A stretch of 64,000 nucleotides of DNA from an uncultured Eubacteriales bacterium. GTDB lineage: Bacteria; Bacillota; Clostridia; Oscillospirales; CAG-272. The first letter of the stretch is position 1. Each line of letters begins with the position of its first letter. A program made the position numbers and the translations under genes. The stretch covers positions 66,369 through 130,368 of the forward strand of contig CAKRQU010000001.1 of the NCBI GenBank assembly GCA_934394585.1, in the 5' to 3' direction. The notes under the pieces are model-generated. The model was not told the DNA's origin, made no database searches, and saw only the letters and a list, made by a program, of their open reading frames with translations. Of the stretch, positions 35,498 to 44,963 are shown one piece after another.

Positions 35498-36823
35498 TTA
35501 TTTGCCGAATTTCTTGAGAGAATCTATCCAGGGACCTACTGTGTAAGCAACTTTTGCGCAGTATTCGGGATCCTCTATTGCGAGTCTGGATTCCCACCAG
35601 TCAAAACCGCGGTCCTTGAGTGCGTCGTAAACCACGCCGTCTTTTTCGCCGGTAACATGATCGGGATGAGCCGCGTCATTTTCTTTTGCGACAACAGGAT
35701 TGGAGGAATAACCGCCGATATCCTTGCCCCATGCTTCAAATCCCTTCTGTGTGCATGTCATATACGCGATGAAAGCGCATGCTGTCCACGGAAGCGGGCT
35801 GTTGTCCGTAACAAACAGGTAATGGCAATAACCGTAGCCGCCAAGACCCTTGTAGCCGTCTTCATAAGCGGCAACTTTTACGTTGTTTTTGGAAACGGAA
35901 TCGGATTCCGTAACGGAACGGAGCTTGGAATAAACAAGAAGACCGAACTGATCTTTTGCGGATTTGTCAACGAGCATATTGCAGATAGGACCGTCGTCTG
36001 TCTGTGCGCTGTAGCTTTCTACCCAGAGTTTGATCCATGCGAGAGCATATTTGCCGTTGTCGCCGAGCTTCAGTTCTTTTGCCTTTGCTTCCACAGCGTT
36101 TACAGCCGTGTCAACATAAGCTTTTTCGGAAGCGCCGAGTGCGTCGTAAGCTTCTTTAAGATTCTTTGCATATTCTTCTTTTGTGAGCATATAGAGGAAG
36201 TTTCTGCCGACTATTTCAGAGTCGATATCCATGAAAAGACCATGTTCGCCTTCAGCTACGAAATCCCATACATTGTCGTATGTCTTGTCGCCTGTGCTGT
36301 TGTACATGAATACTTTATTGAGCGTCTGAAGTGCGAGATAGCCGCTATAGTCTTTAGCTGTGGTATTGTTTGCTTCAGCCCATTCTTTCGGAATAAATCT
36401 GTCGAGAATGCCTGTCTGAACCATTTTGCTTTCGATCTGATTGCCGTCCTGAATGAGTGTCATGGCAAATTCGCCCTGAGATTTTTTCGAGTCGGTATCG
36501 AGCATTTCGAATATGGTGTTGTTTTTCGGCTGCTGCCAAGCGTATTCGAGCTTATATTCGCCCTTGCCGTTTTTCGTAGCAACTTCGTTTACATATTCGA
36601 TGAAGAAGGGAAGCGCTGTTTTGCCGCGGCTGGAATTACCTACGGCGGAGAATGTTTTACCGTTGGATTCCTCGTAAGCTTTCATTGCAAGCTCTTCGAG
36701 AGTCATTGTCTGAGCCTGTTCGATTATTTTCTGAACTTCGCTCTTCTTTTCTCCGCAAGCGGTGAGCATAAAGCAGGAGAGAACAATGATAAGGGAAAGT
36801 GCCAATGCCACTAATTTTTTCAT
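35498..36823 (-). CDS. ABC transporter substrate-binding lipoprotein, family 1
   Basis: This extracytoplasmic binding protein of about 441 residues has a signal MKKLVALALSLIIVLSC and a lipobox MLTAC. Its mature part resembles iron(III)/carbohydrate-type family 1 binding proteins, with a hinge region and a Trp/Tyr-rich C-terminus (KDRGFDWWESRLAIEDPEYC). The ligand is not identifiable. I chose the ATG at 36823, with GGAGGC upstream. It is the first gene of the operon and has its own consensus promoter. Confidence 0.85.
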   Translation of the reverse strand: MKKLVALALSLIIVLSCFMLTACGEKKSEVQKIIEQAQTMTLEELAMKAYEESNGKTFSAVGNSSRGKTALPFFIEYVNEVATKNGKGEYKLEYAWQQPKNNTIFEMLDTDSKKSQGEFAMTLIQDGNQIESKMVQTGILDRFIPKEWAEANNTTAKDYSGYLALQTLNKVFMYNSTGDKTYDNVWDFVAEGEHGLFMDIDSEIVGRNFLYMLTKEEYAKNLKEAYDALGASEKAYVDTAVNAVEAKAKELKLGDNGKYALAWIKLWVESYSAQTDDGPICNMLVDKSAKDQFGLLVYSKLRSVTESDSVSKNNVKVAAYEDGYKGLGGYGYCHYLFVTDNSPLPWTACAFIAYMTCTQKGFEAWGKDIGGYSSNPVVAKENDAAHPDHVTGEKDGVVYDALKDRGFDWWESRLAIEDPEYCAKVAYTVGPWIDSLKKFGK

Positions 36824-36861
36824 ATAGCCTCCAAAAACTTTAATAATATTATTTATATTAG

Positions 36862-36874
36862 CACCCATCGGGTG
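36862..36874 (-). promoter_or_regulatory. Palindrome at the start of the ABC operon transcript
   Basis: CACCC-ATC-GGGTG is a perfect inverted repeat about 25 bp downstream of the -10 box, between promoter and start codon. It may be an operator or an mRNA hairpin. Confidence 0.35.
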
Positions 36875-36897
36875 GTAATATCGCTCTGTGTACTATA

Positions 36898-36926
36898 ATA
36901 ATATCACCCTGTTCACAATTTGTCAA
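36898..36926 (-). promoter_or_regulatory. Consensus promoter of the second ABC operon
   Basis: On the minus strand TTGACA (36926-36921), a 17-bp spacer and TATTAT (36903-36898) lie about 75 bp before the lipoprotein gene. Confidence 0.8.
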
Positions 36927-37105
36927 TGTTTTTTTAAACATTTTGACGGCTTTTTTTGATATTTTTCTGCTTTTACCGTTAAAATGCACAAAAATATGGC
37001 TGTACCTTTATTTTTCGACCTGACGGAAAAGGAAATCTTCCTTATAAAAAAAGAATATAAAAAAGCGCCCGACATTCTCTCTGCATTCTTAGCGGAGAAA
37101 TAGGC
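36927..37105. other. Gap between ABC operon promoter and recombinase gene
   Basis: No convincing gene is present. A plus-strand frame at 36984-37103 could encode MHKNMAVPLFFDLTEKEIFL plus about 19 more residues, but it lacks a ribosome binding site. The missing 3' part of cas9 is not here. Confidence 0.4.
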
Positions 37106-37111
37106 GGCGGA

Positions 37112-37145
37112 AGTACCGAGGCATTGATTTGCCTCGGTATTTCCG
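37112..37145. terminator. Hairpin downstream of the recombinase gene
   Basis: TACCGAGGCA (37114-37123) and TGCCTCGGTA (37130-37139) form a 10-bp stem extended by GGAAG/TTTCC. There is no clear T-tract on the minus strand, so it may be a weak terminator or an element end. Confidence 0.5.
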
Positions 37146-37156
37146 TTTCTGAGGGA

Positions 37157-38908
<1,752 letters not shown>

Positions 38909-38927
38909 TTAAGAGTAAAGTAACATC

Positions 38928-40298
38928 TCATAAAAGAAAGCCAAAACGCTTTTCGGCGTTCGAAAGTATCGCATCAAGCTCCGCATAGTATAGCTGATAA
39001 GGAATCAGACGGTTATCGGGGCTTACTTGTTTCGGCATATATATGCCGGCGTCAATCCGGTTGATCACTTCGTCCGCGGCGCGCAGATCATCTGCGTCTT
39101 TTTCGCCGATTCTTCCTTTTATTTTTGCGATCATCTTCTTTACAGCCTTATAAAAATTTTCGCGTGTGATCTTTTTGCCTTTTTTCTGTTCGGAAGATTT
39201 GAAATGAGCAGAGTAAGCGGAATATGCTCCCGTTGCGCTGACAAAAAATTCCTTGTATTCATCATTTGAACAGTATTTTTTGACAAGTTGCTTAAGCTCC
39301 TTCAGGTCGGACTTGTGCGTGTCATACTGCTTGATCTTTGTTTCCGAAATATATGTGTGTCCGTCCAACATTTTAGAAAGTGCAGCGCAGTCGTATATCT
39401 GCGACATAAGCCGAATGACTTCTCCATCATCGCCAAGTTCGGCGAGCACAGCTTCAAGCTTTTCCGCGTCGTCAAGACAGATTGACCCCTCTGCGCCCTT
39501 GTATTCTTCCCATTTCAGCGTCTTTTTTATTTCGATACTGCCGCCTGCAAGGAGCTTTATTATCGCCTCCTGATAAAGCGGACAGTTTTCGTCATCGACA
39601 GGCTTTTTGCCGTCGCAAATCAGTTTTTTCAGTTCCGTTTCCTTTGCTCTTACGCCGCAGCTGCGCGACATAACAGTCATAAGTTTGTCAGCATCGCATC
39701 CCCATGGTGCGGAATAACCGTTCTCATAAAACCAGCCGATAAATGCGGAATACAGCGGCTTTATATCATAAAGCTCGCTGATCTTATCGCAGCTTATATT
39801 GCTTAAAAAGTGTCCCCTGTGCGCAACAAGCCACGTCACCGCGAGATAAAGGTGGCGGACGTCCGTGTTGCCTTTCTCTTTTTTTATGAGTTCCATTATC
39901 AGATGGTGCACCGTCGGAAAGCACTTGCTGTACTCTTTGTCAAGCCATTCACAGCCGGCAAGCGTCTCGGGGCTCTTGTCGCATTGCCAAAGGTAGCTTT
40001 CGTTCATCTGCACAAAAAAGTTTGGGTCGACCTTTGCCATTTCCGTACAGAAAAGCTCCTGAATAAGATCAACTCTCATCTGTCTGCGATCATATCTTCT
40101 TCTCGACGTTCTATGAGAACGTCTTTCGGCGCATTGATCTGCTTTATCAAAAAGGGTTGTACCTGTCATCGGCTCGCCCTTGAATCTGCAAAGAGAATAA
40201 TTCCTGTCCGTGACCGCATATCCGACGGAATCCGTCCCGATATCCACACCGATATAGTAACCGTTTTTTGATTTTTTCGAAATTTCTTCATCGAGCAT
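38928..40298 (-). pseudogene. cas9: Cas9 N-terminal fragment (RuvC-I, bridge helix, REC only)
   Basis: This is the first 456 residues of a type II CRISPR effector. The N-terminus has the RuvC-I motif YYIGVDIGTDSVGYAV (Asp19 corresponds to Asp10 of SpCas9). The arginine-rich bridge helix ERRSHRTSRRRYDRRQMR lies at about 59-76. The REC lobe ends in PDNRLIPYQLYYAELDAIL, equivalent to the IPHQIHLGELHAIL region near SpCas9 residue 445. The frame then stops after FGFLL. The HNH, RuvC-II, RuvC-III and PAM-interacting parts are missing, and the frame continues straight into a different sequence upstream of the recombinase gene. The fragment cannot cut DNA as a normal Cas9. Confidence 0.93.
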
Positions 40299-40299
40299 C

Positions 40300-40328
40300 T
40301 TGACAATCCGTCCTTTTTTTATTATTAT
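40300..40328 (+). promoter_or_regulatory. Promoter of the tracrRNA gene
   Basis: TTGACA (40300-40305), a 17-bp spacer and TATTAT (40323-40328) lie directly beside the divergent cas9 start codon. A TATAAT three bases further also overlaps. Confidence 0.7.
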
Positions 40329-40333
40329 AATAG

Positions 40334-40455
40334 TGTAAGGTTTTATTACCCTATAAACTTACACTACGAGTTCAAATAAGATTTTATCGAAATCGTCGGC
40401 TCCGCCGACTGCACAGGAGTGCACAAAAGACTGTCGCATTTGCGACAGTCTTTTT
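40334..40455 (+). ncRNA. tracrRNA of a type II CRISPR system
   Basis: The transcript starts with an anti-repeat region (about 40334-40380) containing ACTACGAGTTCAAATAAGAT. This has the AGTTnAAATAAG core found in type II-A tracrRNAs. Three hairpins follow: nexus GTCGGC-TCC-GCCGAC (40395-40409), TGCAC-AGGA-GTGCA (40410-40423) and terminal GACTGTCGCA/TGCGACAGTC (40429-40450), then a T-run. The anti-repeat implies a crRNA repeat starting GTTTGA and ending near GGTAATAAAAC. No array is in the window, so it is an orphan. It is divergent from the cas9 fragment, as in many type II loci. Confidence 0.85.
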
Positions 40456-40945
40456 GATTTTTGCGGCGGAAGCGCGGAATTTCGGAGAAAATATACCTTA
40501 ATTATACATCTTATGACACCATTATATCTATTCTTATATATTGTCAAGCGAGGCATGAGCACTTGCAAGAAAAAGTTTTTATGCGTTTTTTGTATAAAAT
40601 GACCATAATCTTAAAACAGAAGAGGGGATTTTTCTTTAATCTCAGTTTCTGCTTTTGAAAATTTATAGCGAAATACAAAAGAACGCTCTCGGAAGGTATC
40701 AATATCGTGTTCCCGTCGTAGGGTTTTTAAAAAATTACTTACCTTTCTTCTTCACACACGATCCAATGAAAGTAACAATATATTTCTGAGGATTTTATGA
40801 CAGCAGTCTCAGCTATGCTGATATGAGGCGCGGAAAATTTACAATCTGCCGTCACCCGCCGCAAAAGCCCAAATGACTTTTGCGGGACTCCGCGTGGAAG
40901 GTCGAAACCGGGGAAAAACATCTTTTTATTTTTACATTTTCGAGA
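40456..40945. other. Gap with no recognised gene
   Basis: I see no CRISPR repeats and no supported gene. On the minus strand TTGACA (40547-40542) and TATAAT (40526-40521) are 15 bp apart and could be a weak promoter reading toward cas9 across the tracrRNA. A 92-codon minus-strand frame at 40739-41017 overlaps the terminator and tRNA-Cys and is rejected. Confidence 0.5.
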
Positions 40946-40947
40946 GC

Positions 40948-40986
40948 ATGAAAAAAGCCCGAATCCCTTATGGGATCGGGCTTTTT
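40948..40986. terminator. Terminator between the tracrRNA region and tRNA-Cys
   Basis: GCCCGAATCCC pairs with GGGATCGGGC (one bulged A) across TTAT, with A-rich and T-rich flanks. It ends the minus-strand tRNA cluster and works in both directions. Confidence 0.8.
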
Positions 40987-41016
40987 GCCTCAAATATCTT
41001 TTAAGAGGCTTATACA

Positions 41017-41091
41017 TGGAGGCACCACCCGGAATCGGACCGGGGAATGAAGGTTTTGCAGACCTCTGCCTTACCGCTTGGCTATGGTGCC
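41017..41091 (-). tRNA. tRNA-Cys (GCA)
   Basis: A full cloverleaf is present, with acceptor GGCACCA/TGGTGCC, anticodon loop CTGCAAA and an encoded CCA end. It is the last gene of the minus-strand tRNA cluster. Confidence 0.95.
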
Positions 41092-41288
41092 GTCAACAGC
41101 ATGAATATTGTATCACAGCGCCTACGATTTGTCAATACCTTTTTCAGAAATTCCGCCGGGCAAATTTTCAAAAGCATCGACGGACTATATGATCGGACTC
41201 ACCGATAATCCAGTGCCGATCGGCAGGGAATAAATTTTAAAAATATCCGGACAACAAAAAACACTTGCATAAGCAAGTGCTTTGATTC

Positions 41289-41364
41289 TGGAGCGGATTA
41301 CGGGGCTCGAACCCGCCACCTCGACCTTGGCAAGGTCGCGCTCTACCAAATGAGCTAAATCCGC
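41289..41364 (-). tRNA. tRNA-Gly (GCC)
   Basis: The acceptor is GCGGATT/AATCCGC, the anticodon loop is TTGCCAA, the T-loop is GGTTCGAGCC, and CCA is encoded. Confidence 0.95.
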
Positions 41365-41367
41365 AAA

Positions 41368-41443
41368 TGGTGCCTCCGATCGGAATCGAACCAACGACAC
41401 GGGGATTTTCAGTCCCCTGCTCTACCAACTGAGCTACAGAGGC
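41368..41443 (-). tRNA. tRNA-Phe (GAA)
   Basis: The acceptor is GCCTCTG/CGGAGGC with one G-U pair, the anticodon loop is CTGAAAA, and CCA is encoded. It is separated from tRNA-Gly by 3 nt. Confidence 0.95.
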
Positions 41444-41490
41444 AAACCGCAAGGGAGTAATTTTTCCGCTATTGAAATCGCCGCGGAAAT

Positions 41491-41567
41491 TGGCGACCCG
41501 AAGGGGACTCGAACCCCTGACCTCTAGCGTGACAGGCTAGCGTTCTAACCAACTGAACTACCGGGCC
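41491..41567 (-). tRNA. tRNA-Asp (GTC)
   Basis: The acceptor is GGCCCGG/TCGGGTC, the anticodon loop is CTGTCAC, the T-loop is GGTTCGAGTCC, and CCA is encoded. Confidence 0.95.
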
Positions 41568-41570
41568 GTA

Positions 41571-41646
41571 TGGTGGGAACAATAGGACTCGAACCTATGA
41601 CCCTCTGCTTGTAAGGCAGATGCTCTCCCAGCTGAGCTATGCTCCC
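41571..41646 (-). tRNA. tRNA-Val (TAC)
   Basis: The acceptor is GGGAGCA/TGTTCCC, the anticodon loop is CTTACAA, and CCA is encoded. It is the first gene of the minus-strand cluster, just after the promoter. Confidence 0.95.
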
Positions 41647-41698
41647 ATATACTTTTTTCACTTAACCACAAAGGCTTTACTCGCTCGCGGCAGGACTT

Positions 41699-41727
41699 AT
41701 TATAGCATAAAGGCATTCGCTTGTCAA
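41699..41727 (-). promoter_or_regulatory. Promoter of the minus-strand tRNA cluster
   Basis: TTGACA (41727-41722), a 17-bp spacer and TATAAT (41704-41699) lie 50 bp before tRNA-Val. Confidence 0.85.
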
Positions 41728-41783
41728 CACTTTTTTTGCAAAAAAATATAATTTTTTTACATAAAATTATTTCAAAAAAACTG

Positions 41784-41812
41784 TTGACAAAATCAGACAC
41801 ACATGATATAAT
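41784..41812 (+). promoter_or_regulatory. Promoter of the plus-strand tRNA cluster
   Basis: TTGACA (41784-41789), a 17-bp spacer and TATAAT (41807-41812) lie about 44 bp before tRNA-Met, divergent from the other tRNA promoter. Confidence 0.85.
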
Positions 41813-41855
41813 ACATAAGCGCTGTCAGACAGTGCATTGAATTTTGAAGATGCGT

Positions 41856-41932
41856 GGCGGAATAGCTCAGTTGGCTAGAGCATTCGGTTCATACCCGGAG
41901 GGTCGTGGGTTCAAGTCCAACTTCCGCTACCA
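41856..41932 (+). tRNA. tRNA-Met (CAT), elongator type
   Basis: The cloverleaf has acceptor GGCGGAA/TTCCGCT, anticodon loop TTCATAC and an encoded CCA. The acceptor stem pairs at position 1-72 (G-U), and the anticodon stem lacks the three G-C pairs of initiator tRNA. It is therefore elongator Met; a tRNA-Ile with modified CAT is less likely. Confidence 0.9.
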
Positions 41933-41959
41933 GCCTAAGCCCAATAGGGTTTAGGGTAA

Positions 41960-42034
41960 GGCCCGGTGGTCAAGCGGTTAAGACACCGCCCTTTCACGGC
42001 GGTAACACGAGTTCGATTCTCGTCCGGGTCACCA
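41960..42034 (+). tRNA. tRNA-Glu (TTC)
   Basis: The acceptor is GGCCCGG/CCGGGTC, the anticodon loop is CTTTCAC, and CCA is encoded. A terminator follows. Confidence 0.95.
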
Positions 42035-42035
42035 A

Positions 42036-42068
42036 AAATCCCGAATGCAAAAGCGTTCGGGATTTTTC
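42036..42068 (+). terminator. Terminator after tRNA-Glu
   Basis: AAATCCCGAA pairs with TTCGGGATTT across a 10-nt loop, followed by T residues. Confidence 0.8.
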
Positions 42069-42147
42069 CTATTTATAAATACTTCTCGTGGCGCTTGTGG
42101 ATTTACAGTATTAAATATCAAAGCGCCGCTTTCCTTATTTAATAAAT

Positions 42148-42231
42148 GCACCTGTGGCGGAATTGGCAGACGCGCCAGACTTAGGATCTGGTGTCCCCGA
42201 CGTGAAGGTTCAAGTCCTTTCAGGTGCACCA
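42148..42231 (+). tRNA. tRNA-Leu (TAG)
   Basis: This is an 84-nt class II tRNA with a long variable arm. The acceptor is GCACCTG/CAGGTGC, the anticodon loop is CTTAGGA, and CCA is encoded. Confidence 0.95.
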
Positions 42232-42236
42232 TAAAA

Positions 42237-42262
42237 ACCGCCTTCCGGCGGTTTTTTATTTT
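42237..42262 (+). terminator. Terminator after tRNA-Leu
   Basis: CCGCC-TTCC-GGCGG is followed by TTTTTTATTTTT. Confidence 0.85.
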
Positions 42263-42363
42263 TACTTATCGCTTTCAATTTTTAACTTCCGTGTTCTTCG
42301 CTATTGAAAATTCCCCTTTCTTGTGATATAATCTTAAAAAATATAACCTTAACAGAGGCTGAA

Positions 42364-44481
42364 ATGAAATATTCCATAATGACCGAAAGAAAAATAGCAA
42401 AGCTACTTAAAGAAATGACGATTGAAGAAAAGGTTTTACAGCTTCAGCAGGTTGCCGCAAACGGAGACAGCGAAACCCTTAAAAGCTTTATACATCGTGG
42501 CGCAGGCTCATTCCTTCACGTTCTCGGAAAAGATTCAGACGCCATAAGAGCCGAAGCCGAAAAAACAAGAATGAAAATCCCGCCCATATTCGGTATAGAC
42601 GCAATTCACGGTCACGCCCTTGTAAACGGCGCTGTGGTCTTCCCCACGCAACTTGCGGCGGCTTGCTCGTGGAACAGAGAGCTTATAAGGCAAATGGGAA
42701 AGGCAACGGCAGAGGAAGTCAACGCCGACGGCCTTGATTTTGTGTTTTCACCGGTGCTTTGTATTGCGCGCGATACCCGTTGGGGCAGAGTTGATGAAAC
42801 CTTCGGAGAAGACCCGTTCCTTGCGGGCGAGCTTGGTGCAGCCATGGTTCACGGTTATGAGGACGACGGGCTTGTCGCGGCTTGCCTTAAACATTACATC
42901 GGCTATGGTGAAGCTACAGGCGCGAAGGATTCATATGATACCGAGATTACCGAGCGCAAAATTCGGGAAGTGTTCCTTCCTCCTTTTATAAAAGGAATAA
43001 ATGCAGGTGCAAGCTCTGTAATGACGGCATACGGTTCTATCGACGGCACGCCTATGACAGTTCACAAACGACTTCTTTCCGACGTATTGAAAAAGGAGCT
43101 TGGTTTCAAAGGCTTTGTAATTACCGATTGGGATAACGTCAAAAGCTATATAAGAAAGCAGCGCGGTGCAGACAATATGCAAGACGCTTCAAAAGCCGCT
43201 TTGTATGCCGGAAACGATATGATAATGGTTTCCACCGACTTTTGCGACGCTGTCATTGCAGGCGTCAGAAACGGCACTGTAAGTGAAAAATATATAAATG
43301 ATGCCGTGCGCCGCATATTGCGCATTAAATTTTCGCTCGGACTTTTTGATAAAAACAAAAAACGTATGCCAAAAAGCGTAATAGGCTCAAAAGAGCATGT
43401 AGAAATAAATCGCAGGCTTACAAGGGAAAGTCTTGTTCTGCTTGAAAACGACGGCACTCTTCCTCTGAAAAAAGCACCGAAAAAGATTGCCGTAATAGGT
43501 CCGAACGCGGACAATATCAAGGCGCAGTACGGCGATTGGACGTTTTTCAGCCATCCCGATCCACACCCCGACGCGATTCCCTCCGGCGATGTTTACACTG
43601 TCCTTCGCGGAGTGAAGACCGTTTTCCCCGATTCCGAAATAATATACAGCAAAGGCTGCGGAATTCACGCATCCGACGAAGACGATATCCCGTCGGCTGT
43701 TGCAGCGGCATATGCGTGCGATATCGTTGTTTTTGCGTGCGGAGATGACCTCACTCTGAACGGCGAAACGCGCGACAGAGCCAACCTTGAGCTTTCCGGA
43801 AGACAAAACGAACTTTTCTCGGCACTGAAAAAGACAGGAAAGCCCATTGTCACAGTGCTTATAAACGGAAAGCCGCTCTGCATCGAAAAAGTTGCGAAGA
43901 ACAGCAACGCAGTTATAGAGATGTTCAACGGAGGCGACCTCGGCGGTCTTGCAACAGCAGAGCTTATTGCAGGCAAATTCTGTCCAAGCGGAAAACTTCC
44001 GATATCATTTCCTCGCGCTTCAGGTCAGCTTCCCTGCTATTACAATCACCTTTCCGGATGGCACGGCGGAAAGTATATCGATGTTGACGAAGGTCCGCTT
44101 TATTCATTCGGCTACGGACTTTCATTTACTTCTTTTGAATATTCCGACATGAAGCTTTCCAAAGGCATCGCTGCGGCAAAAGATACTATCGATGTATCGG
44201 TAACCGTAACGAATTCAGGAAGCTATGACGGCATGGAAACGGTACAGCTTTATTACAGAGATGAAATATCAAGTGTCATGCAACCTGTAATTCAGCTGTG
44301 CGGCTTTGAAAAGGTCGAAATAAAAGCAGGAAAAAGTAAGCGTGTTACAATTCCGCTTAAAATATCAGAGCTTGCAATAGTCCATCCCGACCTTAAAAAG
44401 TACACAGAGTCCGGTGATTTTACAATAACAATAGGCGGAAGCATCGAAAATGCGCTTTCCGCAACGCTTTCCGTAATATAA
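42364..44481 (+). CDS. Beta-glucosidase/beta-xylosidase, glycoside hydrolase family 3
   Basis: This is a retaining glycosidase that releases sugars from the non-reducing ends of beta-linked oligosaccharides. The 705-residue protein has the GH3 N-terminal barrel (FGIDAIHGHALVNGAVVFP near residue 76, KHYIGYGE at 176-183). The nucleophile Asp is at about 255 (FVITDWDNV). The C-terminal alpha/beta domain reads VIGPNADNIKAQYGDW (near 380), and a fibronectin III-like domain covers about 610-700. No signal peptide is seen, so it is likely cytoplasmic and acts on imported sugars. I chose the ATG at 42364 with AGAGG upstream; an earlier TTG lacks a site. Confidence 0.93.
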   Translation: MKYSIMTERKIAKLLKEMTIEEKVLQLQQVAANGDSETLKSFIHRGAGSFLHVLGKDSDAIRAEAEKTRMKIPPIFGIDAIHGHALVNGAVVFPTQLAAACSWNRELIRQMGKATAEEVNADGLDFVFSPVLCIARDTRWGRVDETFGEDPFLAGELGAAMVHGYEDDGLVAACLKHYIGYGEATGAKDSYDTEITERKIREVFLPPFIKGINAGASSVMTAYGSIDGTPMTVHKRLLSDVLKKELGFKGFVITDWDNVKSYIRKQRGADNMQDASKAALYAGNDMIMVSTDFCDAVIAGVRNGTVSEKYINDAVRRILRIKFSLGLFDKNKKRMPKSVIGSKEHVEINRRLTRESLVLLENDGTLPLKKAPKKIAVIGPNADNIKAQYGDWTFFSHPDPHPDAIPSGDVYTVLRGVKTVFPDSEIIYSKGCGIHASDEDDIPSAVAAAYACDIVVFACGDDLTLNGETRDRANLELSGRQNELFSALKKTGKPIVTVLINGKPLCIEKVAKNSNAVIEMFNGGDLGGLATAELIAGKFCPSGKLPISFPRASGQLPCYYNHLSGWHGGKYIDVDEGPLYSFGYGLSFTSFEYSDMKLSKGIAAAKDTIDVSVTVTNSGSYDGMETVQLYYRDEISSVMQPVIQLCGFEKVEIKAGKSKRVTIPLKISELAIVHPDLKKYTESGDFTITIGGSIENALSATLSVI

Positions 44482-44498
44482 AACAAGGAAGAAACAAA

Positions 44499-44768
44499 AT
44501 GGATATAGAAAAAAAGCGAAAAGAAATTGACGAAATAGATTCGTATATAACAAAGCTCTTCCTCCGCAGAATGCAAATATGCGGAGAAATAGGTCATTAC
44601 AAAAAAGATAATGATATCCGCGTTTACGATGAAGCGCGGGAAAAAGAAATATTCGAGCGTGTAAAACAGGCAACTCCCGAAAAAATGCAGGAGTATACAG
44701 AGCTTCTCTATGAAACAGTAATAGGTCTTGCAAATGCCTATCAGCTTGAAATCAGAAACGAAGAATAA
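44499..44768 (+). CDS. Chorismate mutase, AroQ type
   Basis: This 89-residue enzyme converts chorismate to prephenate at the branch to phenylalanine and tyrosine. The all-helical AroQ pattern is clear: the N-terminal helix DIEKKRKEIDEIDSYITKLF, the loop and second helix RMQICGEIGHYKKDNDIRVYD with the catalytic Arg/Lys residues, and the C-terminal helix. It is a stand-alone domain with no fused dehydratase. AAGGAAG precedes the ATG, 17 nt after the glycosidase gene, so it may be cotranscribed by chance of position. Confidence 0.92.
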   Translation: MDIEKKRKEIDEIDSYITKLFLRRMQICGEIGHYKKDNDIRVYDEAREKEIFERVKQATPEKMQEYTELLYETVIGLANAYQLEIRNEE

Positions 44769-44868
44769 AGAAATCCTAGCGGCAAGGCACCAGCAGATGT
44801 GCTTTTGCCGCATTTTTTATTGTTATCAAGCCTTATTAAACTATTTTTTATTGTTTTTCGTCAAATCA

Positions 44869-44897
44869 TTGACAAATTATGCGAAAAAGAGTATTAT
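44869..44897 (+). promoter_or_regulatory. Promoter of the APC permease gene
   Basis: TTGACA (44869-44874), a 17-bp spacer and TATTAT (44892-44897) lie about 65 bp before the ATG. Confidence 0.75.
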
Positions 44898-44963
44898 TGA
44901 GATAATATATTTTACGCGCACGTGTAAACAAAATTTTAATGCAATTTTAAGGAACAAAAACAA

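Noticed and set aside
36984..37103. A 39-codon plus-strand frame starting MHKNMAVPLFFD
   Set aside because: No ribosome binding site and too short to judge; could be a remnant but cannot be supported.
40300..40500. The tracrRNA region as a simple terminator pair for cas9
   Set aside because: Promoter, anti-repeat core and three ordered hairpins with a final T-run fit a tracrRNA and lie upstream, not downstream, of cas9.
40456..40945. CRISPR array near the tracrRNA
   Set aside because: No direct repeats matching the anti-repeat are present in this stretch or elsewhere that I could see in the window.
40739..41017. A 92-codon minus-strand frame
   Set aside because: It overlaps a terminator and the edge of tRNA-Cys and has no recognisable domain.
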